Positions 43,049-54,773 of a stretch of 64,000 nt of DNA are shown one piece after another. Positions within the stretch are counted from its first letter, which is position 1; each line of letters starts with the position of its first letter. The notes below the pieces were generated by a model. That model had not been told where the DNA came from. It ran no database searches and saw only the letters and a list, made by a program, of their open reading frames with translations. Origin of the DNA: Hymenobacter nivis (GTDB lineage: Bacteria > Bacteroidota > Bacteroidia > Cytophagales > Hymenobacteraceae). The stretch spans positions 4,278,001 through 4,342,000 of the forward strand of contig NZ_CP029145.1 in NCBI RefSeq assembly GCF_003149515.1. The letters are read 5' to 3'. The position numbers and the translations under genes are program-made.

Positions 43049-43190
43049 TTTGGGGGCTCCAAGGCAACCAAGCATGAAGGAAAGGTGTAAAACGCCGGAC
43101 CGCCAGTTGCGCTTTAGTGGGTCCGGGGCCCCATCAGCTACCATATATTTCCGTACTCATGCACTTTAAACATGCCCTGCCGGTTTCGTC

Positions 43191-44308
43191 GTGACGGAAT
43201 TTGCCGGCAACCTGCAAAGCCCGTGCTGGGCCTACGTGGCCCCCAATGGCGACGTACTCTTTGCCGGGGCTACTACGCTGCCTAAAGGCACCAAAAAGGA
43301 GATTGCCGCCGCGTTGCACCTGGATAAGTCGCGCTCGCTGCAAGCCACCAGCGCCAACCGCATCACGCTGCTGCGTGATACCGACCACGACGGCAAGCCC
43401 GACGTCCGCACCGTGTTCCTGAGCGGCCTCAACTAGCCGTTTGGTATGCTGGTAATGGGCAACTCGTTCTACGTGGCCAACACCAACGGTGTTCTGCGCT
43501 ACCCGTAGCTGGGGGCCACCAAAATCAGCGGCGCGGGCCAAAAAATCCTGAGCCTGCCCGAAGGTGACCATGACAACCACTGGACCCGCAACCTGCTGGC
43601 CAGCAAGGACGGCAAAACGATTTTCGTAACCGTGGGTTCGGGCTCGAACGTGCAGGAGCACGGCCCCGAGAACGAGGTGCGCCGGGCCAATATTCTGGAA
43701 ATTAACTCCGACGGCTCGGGTGAGAAAATATTTGCCAGCAGCCTGCGCAATCCCATCGGCCTGGCTTACTACCCCGGCACGTCCACGCTGTGGGCGGCCG
43801 TGAACGAGCGCTACGAGCTGGGCGACGAGCTGGTGCCGGATTACATCACGAGCGTGCAGCAGGGCGGCTTTTACGGCCGGCCCTACTCGTACTACGGCCA
43901 GAACGTGGACCCCCACCGCAAGGATGAGCACCCCGAGCTGGCGCAGAAAGCCCTGGTGCCCGACGTGCCCATGGGGCCCCACGTAGCGGCCCTGGGTCTT
44001 ACGTTCTACGATCAGAAAGCCTTACCCGCCAGGTACCGCAACGAGGCCTTCGTGGGTGAGCACGGCTCCTGGAACCGCGCCGCTTACTCAGGCTACAAAG
44101 TGGCATCCGTACCCTTCAAAGATGGCAAACCGGCCGGCAAGCCTGAGGATTTCCTTATCGGCTCCCTCGTCGGCGGTGGCTCCGACAAGGCCTACGGCCG
44201 CCCGTGGGCGTGGTAACCTTGCCCGATGGTGCCCTGCTGGTAATGGACGATGCCGGCAACAGAGTGTGGCGCGTGGCTGCTGCTGGCACCCCCGCGCCCC
44301 AGAGCTAG
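43191..44308 (+). pseudogene. Sorbosone dehydrogenase-like (PQQ sugar dehydrogenase fold) gene, inactivated
   Basis: From 43191 the frame reads VTEFAGNLQSPCWAYVAPNG and RITLLRDTDHDGKPDVRTVF, then GLN followed by TAG (43434-43436), PFGMLVMGNSFYVANTNGVL, RYP, another TAG (43506-43508), and ISGAGQKILSLPEGDHDNHW. It continues intact through TVGSGSNVQEHGPENEVRRA and VGEHGSWNRAAYSGYKV. A one-base loss near 44205 then changes the frame; corrected, it reads GVVTLPDGALLVMDDAGNRVW to TAG at 44306. This is the six-bladed propeller of L-sorbosone dehydrogenase-like periplasmic enzymes. The N-terminus, including any signal peptide, is missing. Three lesions show decay. Confidence 0.82.
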
Positions 44309-44332
44309 CCAGCCAGCCAGCTAGCCAGCCGG
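44306..44332. repeat. AGCC tetranucleotide microsatellite
   Basis: About six imperfect AGCC/AGCT units sit at the 3' end of the sorbosone dehydrogenase pseudogene. They are short and outside coding sequence. Confidence 0.6.
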
Positions 44333-44384
44333 CGGGTCCCGCAAGCGGGCCGCTCTACCCCTCCTCGTGGCCTTCTTCAAAGAA

Positions 44385-44421
44385 AACGGCCCCCGAACCT
44401 GGCGTAGGTTCGGGGGCCGTT
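44385..44421. terminator. 16-bp hairpin, bidirectional terminator
   Basis: AACGGCCCCCGAACCT (44385-44400) pairs with 44406-44421 around a 5-base loop. It lies between the pseudogene and the minus-strand gene ending at 44433. T runs are weak. Confidence 0.65.
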
Positions 44422-44432
44422 GTGCGTCAAGG

Positions 44433-46133
44433 CTAACGGTGTTCGTGCTCGCCCTCGCCCGGGTGCGGCGCGGCGGGGCGCGGAGCCGGGGCCCGCGCGG
44501 GCCCCGGGCGCGGGGCCGCCTGCGGCCGGGCCGTCGCCGGGGGGCGCTGCTGGTTGGCCGGCCGCAGAGCCAGCTGGCCCGTTGGCGGTTGTTGATTGGG
44601 CTGCGGGGCCGGGCGCTGGGCCCGGTTGGTCGGAGGCGCGTTGTTGGGCGCGAGGCCGCCGTTGGGGATGCTTGGCTGGTTGCCGCGGCCGGGCGGGCCT
44701 AGCTGCGGGTTGGCGGCGTGGTCCGGCGGGGCGTTGTGGGGGCGCGGGTTAGCCGGTACGGCCTGCGGCTGCCGGGGAGCGGGGGGGACCGGGCTACCAT
44801 TGCCATTGCCTGGGCTGGGGTTGCCGTCGGGCTGGCCGTCCAATCGGGCCGGGCGGTTGGGCCGGGCGTTAAGGTTAGAATTTGCTGGGTTGGGGGCCCC
44901 AGTTAGGCTAGGAGCCCCGGCTGGGTTGGGGCTTGCGGTGGCGTTGGGGCTCGCGGTGGCATCGGGCGCGGGGTTGCCTTTGGCGGGCGCTTTGCCGTTT
45001 GGCACCGGGCCCGGCGTGCCGGGGGCAGCGGCCTGCCCTGGCGGCCGGGTTGCCGCCTGCCGGGCCCGGGCGTCCTGGATGGGGTTGGGGTCGGTGCTGC
45101 TGAGGTGCTGCACGGCGTTGTCGCGCATCAGGCCCCGGTTGGCATTGCTGGCGCGGTGGGCCTGGGTGGCGGCCTCGGCCAGGGGCATTACTTTTTGCGG
45201 CGCGGGGGCCGGCGCGGCCACTGGGCCTGCGCCACTGCCCCGGTCGGGGCGGCGGGGCGGGGCGGCTACCTGGGGCCGGTACAGGGCCAGCGACTGCCCT
45301 TGAAAGCCCGTGCCCGGAGTGGTGCGGTTAGTCACGGCCAGGGGCTTGATGGCTTGGCCGGTGGCTTTTTCCACTTCGGCTCGGGCTGGGCCCGCTGGGT
45401 AGGCCGGCTGGCCCAGGCCGCCCCGGGCTGCGCCCGTCCGCCGGTCATCATCGGAGTGGCCAGGGCCGCCGTTGTTCACCACCGTCGTGTTATTTGTGTT
45501 GTTAACATTCACGTTGTTATTTACATACGTATTGTGGATAACTGTCGTGTTGTTGTACACCACCGTGGTTTGGGCGGGGAGCACGTAGTAGGTGGCGATG
45601 CGCGGACTGGCCACGTAGGCCGCCGGTACGAAGCACCACCGGTCGGGTACGGCCGGGGCATCGCCAAACGAAAACGAGAAGCCAATGTTGATGTGCACGC
45701 CGTTGCGCACCGGCGGGGGCCCCAGCGGGGCCCAGCCGTAGTAGCCCGCACTCTGGCGCCACGCCACCCAGGCGGGCCCCCAGGTGTAGCCCGGCACCCA
45801 CAGCCAGCCGTAGCCGTCAGAGTAGCGCCAGCGCCCGTAGTGGAACGGGGCCCAGCCCCACTGGTAGTCCGATACCCAGGTCCAGCCGTAGTCCGTGTAC
45901 ACCCAGTGGCCGTTGGTGCGGTAGGGCTGGAAATCGGGCCCCGCGCCGGGCACCCAGGCGTAGCCGTAGTCGGGGTCGTTCACCCAAATGCCGTAGGGGC
46001 TCAGGGCATCGTAGAAGGTCTGGTAGCTGACGGCATCGGTGGGCGGGGGGGCCTGGGCGCGGGCCGGGCCCGTGAGCAAGCTGCCCGCGGCCAGCAGCAA
46101 CGCAATGGCGGCAAATTTGAGACGAGGAAGCAT
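44433..46133 (-). CDS. DUF6600-like secreted protein with long Pro/Asn/Ala-rich tail
   Basis: The 566-residue product has a signal peptide (KFAAIALLLAAGSLLTGPARA). A 130-residue aromatic-rich domain has repeating YG.W..D..YGYAWVP, GHWVYTDYGWTWVSDYQWGW and PFHYGRWRYSDGYGWLWVP, the pattern of DUF6600 proteins with W/Y/P repeats. A short beta segment and an Asn-rich stretch (NTYVNNNVNVNN) follow. The C-terminal 300 residues are low-complexity Pro/Ala/Asn/Gly, probably disordered. No biochemical function is known; it is probably an exported envelope protein. The tail composition comes from GC-rich repetitive codons, so its exact length may vary between strains. Confidence 0.75.
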   Translation of the reverse strand: MLPRLKFAAIALLLAAGSLLTGPARAQAPPPTDAVSYQTFYDALSPYGIWVNDPDYGYAWVPGAGPDFQPYRTNGHWVYTDYGWTWVSDYQWGWAPFHYGRWRYSDGYGWLWVPGYTWGPAWVAWRQSAGYYGWAPLGPPPVRNGVHINIGFSFSFGDAPAVPDRWCFVPAAYVASPRIATYYVLPAQTTVVYNNTTVIHNTYVNNNVNVNNTNNTTVVNNGGPGHSDDDRRTGAARGGLGQPAYPAGPARAEVEKATGQAIKPLAVTNRTTPGTGFQGQSLALYRPQVAAPPRRPDRGSGAGPVAAPAPAPQKVMPLAEAATQAHRASNANRGLMRDNAVQHLSSTDPNPIQDARARQAATRPPGQAAAPGTPGPVPNGKAPAKGNPAPDATASPNATASPNPAGAPSLTGAPNPANSNLNARPNRPARLDGQPDGNPSPGNGNGSPVPPAPRQPQAVPANPRPHNAPPDHAANPQLGPPGRGNQPSIPNGGLAPNNAPPTNRAQRPAPQPNQQPPTGQLALRPANQQRPPATARPQAAPRPGPARAPAPRPAAPHPGEGEHEHR

Positions 46134-46396
46134 GGTTGTGCGGGTATTTTAAACACCGCTTAGACCCTGAATTAAGGCGACGTTTAATGCTAAAGATGAA
46201 TAAATTAGCTTCATCAAACCCCCATTTAAAATTGCGGTAAATAATAAAGCGGCTGCTTCGTTTATATCATTGAATCACAATGCGTGGCTGTCGAATTACT
46301 TTGCTCCGGGCCTCGTGCAGGCTCGCCACTGCCAACCATTTGGCTTCCATACTTGGTAAGTATTTTTCCTCCACAAACTTCCGTCCATTATAAATC
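46134..46396. promoter_or_regulatory. Divergent promoter region
   Basis: This 263-bp AT-richer gap separates the minus-strand DUF6600-like gene and the plus-strand amidohydrolase gene. It should hold promoters for both. Candidates such as TATATCATTG and ATACTTGG are visible, but no clean consensus pair was identified. No gene is supported here. Confidence 0.4.
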
Positions 46397-47842
46397 ATGA
46401 AAAAAGTGTACCAGCTTCGCCTCGTGCTCGGGGCCCTCCTCGGCCTGGCCGCCGCCGCGCCCGGCCGGGCGCAGGTCCCGCCGGCCTTCACGCCGCAAGT
46501 GCAGGCCTTCATCAAGGTGAACGCGCCCGTGGTGGCCCTCACCGACGCCAAGGTCATCGATGGTACCGGCCGGCCGGCGCTGCTGCACCAAACCGTGCTG
46601 TTGCGCGGCGGCCGCATCGCGCAGGTGGGGCCCACCAAAAAAGTAAAGGTGCCGCCCGGGGCCCAGGTTATCAGCTGTACGGGCAAAACGCTGATTCCCG
46701 GGCTGGTGATGCTGCACGAGCACCTATATTACACCATGCCGGCGGGCGGGCTTTTCAACATTGCCCAGATGCCGTACTCGTTTCCGCGCCTGTACCTGGC
46801 CGGCGGGGCCACCACCATCCGCACGGCCGGCAGCATCGAGCCGCAAACCGACCTTGCCATCCAGCGCCTTATCGGCGAAGGCAAGTTCATCGGCCCCGAT
46901 ATGGACGTGACCGCGCCCTACATGGAGGAACCGGGCATGGATATTCCGGCCCTGAACACCATTAAGGGCCCCGCCGATGCCGCCGCCAGCACCAAGTTTT
47001 GGGCCGACAAGGGCTGCACGTCGTTCAAAATGTATATGCACGCCACCCGCGCCGACCTGGCCGCCGTGGTGGCCGAAGCCCACCCGCGCCACCTCAAAAT
47101 CACGGGCCACCTCTGCGCCCTCACCTACCGCGAGGCGGCCGAAATTGGCATCGACAACCTGGAGCACGGCTTCATGGCCAGCTCCGATTTCGTGCCCGGC
47201 AAAGCCGCTGATGCCTGCGACTATCCCGCCGCCCACCAGGCCCTGCAACGCCTGCCCGCCGACAGCCCGGCCATGGCGGACCTCATCAAGTTCTTGATTA
47301 GCAAAAACGTGGCCCTCACCTCCACGCTGCCCGTATTCGAGCCCTACACCGGCCGCGAAGTGGTGCTGGGTGGCGGTCTCGACGCCCTGATTCCGCAGCT
47401 GCAAGAGCGCGAAACCGCGGTCTGGCAGCAAAACCAGGGCAAGGACTCGGCCAGCGTGGCGCTGTTCAAAAAGGAGCAGGGCTGGGAAAAACAGTTCTCC
47501 GACGCCGGGGGCCTGCTCGTGGCCGGCACCGACCCCACCGGCGCGGGCCGCACCATCGCCGGCTATGCCAATCGCCGCGAAGTTGAACTGCTCGTCGAGG
47601 GCGGCTTCACCCCGCGCGAGGCCATTAAAATCTGCACCCTGAACGGGGCCCGCTACCTGGGCCGCGACAAAGAAATCGGTACCATCGAAGCCGGCAAGCA
47701 AGCCGACCTCGTGCTGATAAACGGCGACCCCGAGCAGGATATCCACCAGCTCCGCCAAATGGAAATTGTGTTCAAGTACGGCGTCGGCTTCGATTCGCCC
47801 AAGCTGTTCGAGTCGATGAAAGGCAAGGTGGGGCTGAATTAG
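46397..47842 (+). CDS. Secreted amidohydrolase-family protein
   Basis: The 481-residue product starts with a signal peptide (LRLVLGALLGLAAAAPGRAQ), so it acts outside the cytoplasm. The metal-dependent hydrolase domain shows VIDGTGRPALLHQTVLLRGG (the beta-sandwich start), GLVMLHEHLYY (HxH metal ligands), a later KITGHL His, LEHGF, GTDPTGAGR (Asp ligand) and ADLVLINGDP. It resembles imidazolonepropionase- or prolidase-like enzymes of the amidohydrolase superfamily. The substrate cannot be told. It is probably a single-gene unit, followed by a hairpin. Confidence 0.88.
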   Translation: MKKVYQLRLVLGALLGLAAAAPGRAQVPPAFTPQVQAFIKVNAPVVALTDAKVIDGTGRPALLHQTVLLRGGRIAQVGPTKKVKVPPGAQVISCTGKTLIPGLVMLHEHLYYTMPAGGLFNIAQMPYSFPRLYLAGGATTIRTAGSIEPQTDLAIQRLIGEGKFIGPDMDVTAPYMEEPGMDIPALNTIKGPADAAASTKFWADKGCTSFKMYMHATRADLAAVVAEAHPRHLKITGHLCALTYREAAEIGIDNLEHGFMASSDFVPGKAADACDYPAAHQALQRLPADSPAMADLIKFLISKNVALTSTLPVFEPYTGREVVLGGGLDALIPQLQERETAVWQQNQGKDSASVALFKKEQGWEKQFSDAGGLLVAGTDPTGAGRTIAGYANRREVELLVEGGFTPREAIKICTLNGARYLGRDKEIGTIEAGKQADLVLINGDPEQDIHQLRQMEIVFKYGVGFDSPKLFESMKGKVGLN

Positions 47843-47867
47843 CGCCGCTTCGGAGCCAGAGTATGTT

Positions 47868-47915
47868 CCGGCAATCAGCAGCGTGAATTACAAAATTCGC
47901 GCTGCTGATTGCCGG
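47868..47915 (+). terminator. Hairpin after the amidohydrolase gene
   Basis: CCGGCAATCAGCAGCG (47868-47883) pairs exactly with 47900-47915 around a 16-base loop. There is no T run, so it may stabilise the 3' end rather than terminate. The stretch 47916-48036 beyond it shows no gene. Confidence 0.6.
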
Positions 47916-48036
47916 TCCCGCGACTGCTCCAACGGCCGCGTGGGCAGCCGAAGCCGCCCAGGAATTTGTTTGCTATGCGCTCCCGTTCACCGCCGCGATG
48001 TGCGCAAGGGTTTGCTTACTTTTTTAATCTTTATTT

Positions 48037-48183
48037 GGTAGTAGTCGAAAACGGGGTGGTCCGGCGACTTTTTCCGCTGTCGGACCACTCTTACGATGAC
48101 CTGGAGTTGCTGTTTTTCAGTGAGGGTGGTCCGGCGAATTGCCCGAAGGGCTTCGGCGGACCACCCCGTTTTAAACCACCGCC
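48037..48183. mobile_element. Miniature inverted-repeat element, copy 3 (147 bp)
   Basis: The ends start GGTAGTAGTCGAAAACGGGG and end in the inverted form of GGCGGTGGTTTAAAACGGGG. The 31-bp terminal repeats have six mismatches. The 8-bp target CTTTATTT is duplicated exactly at 48029-48036 and 48184-48191. Unlike copies 1 and 2, the interior has two nested hairpins built on GGTGGTCCGG(C/G)CGA units (48056-48099 and 48125-48165). The shared outer GGCGGTGGT, the size and the 8-bp duplication link it to copies 1 and 2. It lies 16 bp before the next gene's ATG. Confidence 0.88.
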
Positions 48184-48199
48184 CTTTATTTTATTATTC

Positions 48200-49135
48200 A
48201 TGACTGAACCTGAATTGGTTACGCAAATCCACCCGCTCGCCCAACCCGCCCTCATCGTGCTGGCCGGCGCCACCGGCGACCTCGGCCACCGCATCGCGCA
48301 GCACCTCCTGCAACGCGGTGCCCGCGTGCGGGCCCTGGTGCGCCCCGGTAACACCAAGCCCGCAGTCGAAACCCTGCGCCAACAAGGCGCCACCATCGTG
48401 GAAGTCGATTTCAACGACGTGGGGGCCCTAACCTACGCCTGCGTTGATGCAGCTTGCGTGGTGTCGGCCGTATCGGGCCTGCGCGACGTGATTGTGGACT
48501 TGCAAACGCGGCTGCTCGACGCGGCCGTGGCCGCTGGCGTGCCCCGCTTCATCCCGTCCGACTACTCCATCGACTTCACCAAGCTCCCCACCGGCTCCAA
48601 CCGCAACCTCGATCTGCGCCGCGAGTTCGGCCAGCGGCTCGATGGGGCCCCCATCGCCGCCACGTCCATCCTCAACGGCATGTTCATGGACCTGCTGACC
48701 GAGCAGGCGCCGATGGTCCTATTCGGCGTCCGGCGGGTGCTGTACTGGGGCAGCGCCGACCAGCCGCTCGACTTCACCACCATCGCCAACACCGCCGCCT
48801 TCACGGCTGCCGCCGCCCTCGACGCCACCACGCCCCGCTACCTGCGCGTGGCCGGCGAAGTTGCCACCGTCCGCGGCCTCCAGGCCGCCGCCACTACCGT
48901 CACGGGCCGCCGCTTCGGCCGCCTGCGGGCCGGCAGCCTGTGGCTCCTGAAGCTGATGATTCAGGCAACGCGCCGGCTCGCCCCGGCCCCCGACGAGGTA
49001 TTCCCGCCCTGGCAGGGCATGCAGTACCTGCACAACATGTTCACCGGGGCCCCCAAACTCGCGCCCCTCGACAACGCCCGCTACCCCGAAATCCGGTGGA
49101 CGCCACTGCGCGAAGTGCTGGCCACAGTACCCTAG
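48200..49135 (+). CDS. NmrA-like NAD(P)-binding reductase
   Basis: The ATG at 48200 gives 311 residues. The N-terminal Rossmann motif ALIVLAGATGDLGHRIAQHL, VRALVRPGNTKPA, VSAVSGLRDVIVDLQTRLLD and PRFIPSDYSIDF place it in the atypical short-chain dehydrogenase group with NmrA, isoflavone-reductase and aromatic-alcohol-reductase-like proteins. The reaction is unknown. A longer frame from 47909 reads through the miniature element and is not the gene. The element's insertion moved whatever promoter lay at 48011-48036 (TTTGCTTACTT...) about 155 bp away, so expression may be altered. Confidence 0.85.
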   Translation: MTEPELVTQIHPLAQPALIVLAGATGDLGHRIAQHLLQRGARVRALVRPGNTKPAVETLRQQGATIVEVDFNDVGALTYACVDAACVVSAVSGLRDVIVDLQTRLLDAAVAAGVPRFIPSDYSIDFTKLPTGSNRNLDLRREFGQRLDGAPIAATSILNGMFMDLLTEQAPMVLFGVRRVLYWGSADQPLDFTTIANTAAFTAAAALDATTPRYLRVAGEVATVRGLQAAATTVTGRRFGRLRAGSLWLLKLMIQATRRLAPAPDEVFPPWQGMQYLHNMFTGAPKLAPLDNARYPEIRWTPLREVLATVP

Positions 49136-49302
49136 CTTCCCCGGCAGCAAAAGCCCCGCCCGGCCCGCGCCAAAGCTGCTGAAGAAACGGAAGCTTCTGT
49201 TGGGCTGGTATTCAGCCCGCCGCCCCGCGCCCGGCGGGTGCCGCTGAGCGAAACGTGGGCTTTCGGGTAACTTTACCTCGGATAACTAAATACAGAGCCA
49301 AG

Positions 49303-51930
49303 ATGAAAACCGTCAAAAAAGTCCAATCCGTAGAACCAAATATTACCGAACTCGGCAATGGGTGGCTGAAGCTTCATAAATTAAAGTATAAGCTGGAGCA
49401 GGAGTCGCTAAATTTTGAAATAGATAAAGCACTCTCGGATTACTTCACCAAAAACGGCGGATCTGGGTCTAATCGTCCCGATACAAAACTCTTGTTACAG
49501 GACAAGGACCTGAGTTTTTACCCTATTCTCATCGAATACAAGGGTTACAAGGAAAAGCTAGTAAAGCTCGATAGTGATGGGAGGGTAGAAAATAAAACCG
49601 CTAAAAATGAACCTCATTTTAACAATATAAACGGTTTTGCTGTAAACGGCGCGATACATTACGCAAATGGTTTGCTTCACCACACTAGTTACACTGATAT
49701 AATTGCAATCGGTATGACTGGCTACAAAAGTGAAACAGGTGAATTAAAATTCGACATTGGCGTATATTATGTTTCCAAAACCAACTTTGGCGCTGGTCAA
49801 TACGTGGGAGAATTTACGGATTTTTCCTTTCTAGCACCCAAGAATTTCGATTGGTTTGTTGGGAAAATAGGCGACTTGCACCTTTCCCCGGAGGAGATTG
49901 AAAATTTAAAGGAACAACGGGAAAAAGAGATTGATTCAAGTCTATTAAAGCTAAATAATGACATATATGAAAGTGAAAGCGGCCTGGCCGAAAGCGACCG
50001 TGTTTATCTGGTTGCAGCTTCCATAATTGCTACGCTGGGTGTTCCTGGCAAAGTAGCTCCCCTCGAAAAGACAGACCTTAAATCTTCCAGCGAAAGCGGC
50101 AACAGAGACGGGGACATAATTGTGAGGAAAATTAAATCTTTTTTGGACGAGAAAGCACTTCCTAAAGAAAAACAAGACCTTATCGTAAGAACACTACAAA
50201 ACACGCTCACTACGGAGAACATCAATAAAATAGTAGATGGTGAAACGCAACTAAAAAGGGTCTTTTCTAAAATCGTCGATGATTTAGGAATTTACTATAA
50301 AATTGGTTTAACAACTGATTTTACTGGTAAGCTTTTCAACGAGATGTACGGCTGGCTTGGCTTTACCCAAGACAAGCTGAATGATGTGGTTCTGACACCT
50401 TCTCATGTAGCCAATCTTCTGGTTAAATTGGCTAGGGTCAACAAAGACTCTTACGTATGGGATTTTGCTACGGGTTCGGCTGGTCTCTTAGTTGCGGCAA
50501 TGAACGAAATGCTTGTAGATGCTAAGAATACTATTAGCTCACGGGATGAACTCACCCAGAAAGAACTAAGCATAAAAGCTGAACAGTTATTAGGTTTAGA
50601 GCTTTTATCGAGCATTTATATGCTGGCGATACTAAACATGATTTTGATGGGCGACGGGAGTTCAAATATCCTAAATATAGACTCAATCAAGGATTTTGAC
50701 GGAAAGTATAGTTTTGGTAAAACAAATACGCTATTTCCGGCTGACGCTTTGGTGCTGAATCCCCCATACTCCGCTCAAGGCAACGGAATGAATTTCGTTG
50801 AGAAGGCATTGGGTATGATGAATAAAGGCTATGCAGCCATTATCATTCAAAATTCTGCGGGGTCGGGAAAAGCAGTAGCTTATAATAAAAGGATTTTGGA
50901 GAAAAATACACTTTTGGCAAGTATAAAAATGCCAGTAGACATTTTTATTGGTAAGTCCAGTGTGCAAACCAATATTTATGTTTTTAAGGTAAATGAAAAA
51001 CATCATCGGGATGAAATGGTGAAGTTTATCAATTTCTCCAATGATGGTTACACCAGAACCAGCCGTAAGAAAGCCAGTAACAATTTGAAAGATTCAGACC
51101 GGGCGAAGCAACGGTATGATGAGATTGTAAACTTAGTCCGTTTCGGGCGAAGCAAGCTTGATATTTTCACGAACAAAGAATATTATGAAGGTAAGATTGA
51201 CCCAACTAGCGGTGTGGATTGGAATCAAAGCGCACCAACTGATACCAAGACAATACTTCGGGATTTTCAGAAAACACTAAGTGACCATATGTTGTGGGAT
51301 ATTTCTGGTATTATTAAACAAACGAACACAGAAGCAGAGGTACTGGCGAAATTAAATAATAAACTGCAAGAAAATAATTGGGTAGAGTTTAAACTGGATG
51401 ATTTATTCAAAAAGGCTAAAATAAAATCCTTGAAGTATAAAGCTTCGGAACTGCCTAGCGAAGCGACAGAAGATTTCGCTCTGGCTGCCTTGACCGCTGG
51501 TATCCAAAATCAGGGTTTAAATAATTTCGTGCCGAGCCATGGTGCAACTATTTTAAAAAATGTTATATCAATTTCTGCAAATGGTGCAAATACAGGAGCC
51601 ACTTTTTTCCAGAGCAAAGAGTTTACAGTTTTGCAGGATGCTTATGTTATAGAATGGAATTATAACAATGAAGAACTATCCAATAATCAATACCTTTTTC
51701 TGACCGCTGCTATCTCCAAAACAATTTATGGTAACTACGAGTGGACTAACAAAGCCTCTTGGGAAAGAATAAAATCCCAAAAAATTCAATTGCCTACCAA
51801 GGGTCAAAAAATAGATTTTGAGTTCATGGAAGCCTTTGTGGCTGAACTCGAAGCTGAACGTATAGGGGTCATTGAATCATATTTAAACAAATACAAAAAG
51901 GCAACAAAAGAGCAAGTTGAGCATCGTTAA
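49303..51930 (+). CDS. Single-chain restriction-modification enzyme (type IIG/BcgI-like: nuclease, methyltransferase and specificity domain)
   Basis: The ATG at 49303 gives 875 residues. The N-terminus has a PD-(D/E)xK nuclease pattern, RPD at 58-60 and ILIEYKGYK with E78 and K80. A helical linker leads to the N6-adenine methylase core: DFATGSAGLL (motif I, about 387-396), LLGLELLSSIYMLAILNM and LNPPYS (motif IV, NPPY 486-489). A single C-terminal target-recognition domain (about 700-870, NNWVEFKLDDLFKKAK onward) resembles half of a type I HsdS. It would both cut and methylate DNA, blocking phage. The gene is far more AT-rich than its neighbours and stands alone, so it was probably acquired. 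Recognition site unknown. Confidence 0.85.
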   Translation: MKTVKKVQSVEPNITELGNGWLKLHKLKYKLEQESLNFEIDKALSDYFTKNGGSGSNRPDTKLLLQDKDLSFYPILIEYKGYKEKLVKLDSDGRVENKTAKNEPHFNNINGFAVNGAIHYANGLLHHTSYTDIIAIGMTGYKSETGELKFDIGVYYVSKTNFGAGQYVGEFTDFSFLAPKNFDWFVGKIGDLHLSPEEIENLKEQREKEIDSSLLKLNNDIYESESGLAESDRVYLVAASIIATLGVPGKVAPLEKTDLKSSSESGNRDGDIIVRKIKSFLDEKALPKEKQDLIVRTLQNTLTTENINKIVDGETQLKRVFSKIVDDLGIYYKIGLTTDFTGKLFNEMYGWLGFTQDKLNDVVLTPSHVANLLVKLARVNKDSYVWDFATGSAGLLVAAMNEMLVDAKNTISSRDELTQKELSIKAEQLLGLELLSSIYMLAILNMILMGDGSSNILNIDSIKDFDGKYSFGKTNTLFPADALVLNPPYSAQGNGMNFVEKALGMMNKGYAAIIIQNSAGSGKAVAYNKRILEKNTLLASIKMPVDIFIGKSSVQTNIYVFKVNEKHHRDEMVKFINFSNDGYTRTSRKKASNNLKDSDRAKQRYDEIVNLVRFGRSKLDIFTNKEYYEGKIDPTSGVDWNQSAPTDTKTILRDFQKTLSDHMLWDISGIIKQTNTEAEVLAKLNNKLQENNWVEFKLDDLFKKAKIKSLKYKASELPSEATEDFALAALTAGIQNQGLNNFVPSHGATILKNVISISANGANTGATFFQSKEFTVLQDAYVIEWNYNNEELSNNQYLFLTAAISKTIYGNYEWTNKASWERIKSQKIQLPTKGQKIDFEFMEAFVAELEAERIGVIESYLNKYKKATKEQVEHR

Positions 51931-52077
51931 TACAAGCGAAACGCCGCTTTGTCTGGTTCTAATATTTTTTGCCCAAATTCAAACCGCCAAAAAGTCCGCT
52001 TTCTGCCTCTCGCACCCCATTTGCTATCCTTCTCGTACAACTTCCTAACCCGAAGCACCTACTAGAACCTAGCACTC

Positions 52078-54687
<2,610 letters not shown>

Positions 54688-54709
54688 GCGTTGGTTGTAT
54701 ATGTTTGTG

Positions 54710-54744
54710 AGAAGCCCCGTCAGCATGGTGTTGAAGGGGCTTCT
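54710..54744 (+). terminator. Terminator of clpB
   Basis: AGAAGCCCC (54710-54718) pairs with GGGGCTTCT (54736-54744) around a 17-base loop, followed by TTATTT. Confidence 0.75.
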
Positions 54745-54773
54745 CTTATTTAAAACGTTAACGAAACCACAGT

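Noticed and set aside
49249..51943. GCGAAACG direct repeats as attachment sites of the restriction gene
   Set aside because: Only 8 bases, with no inverted ends, integrase or tRNA nearby, so it may be chance. Mentioned only as a weak hint in the restriction finding.
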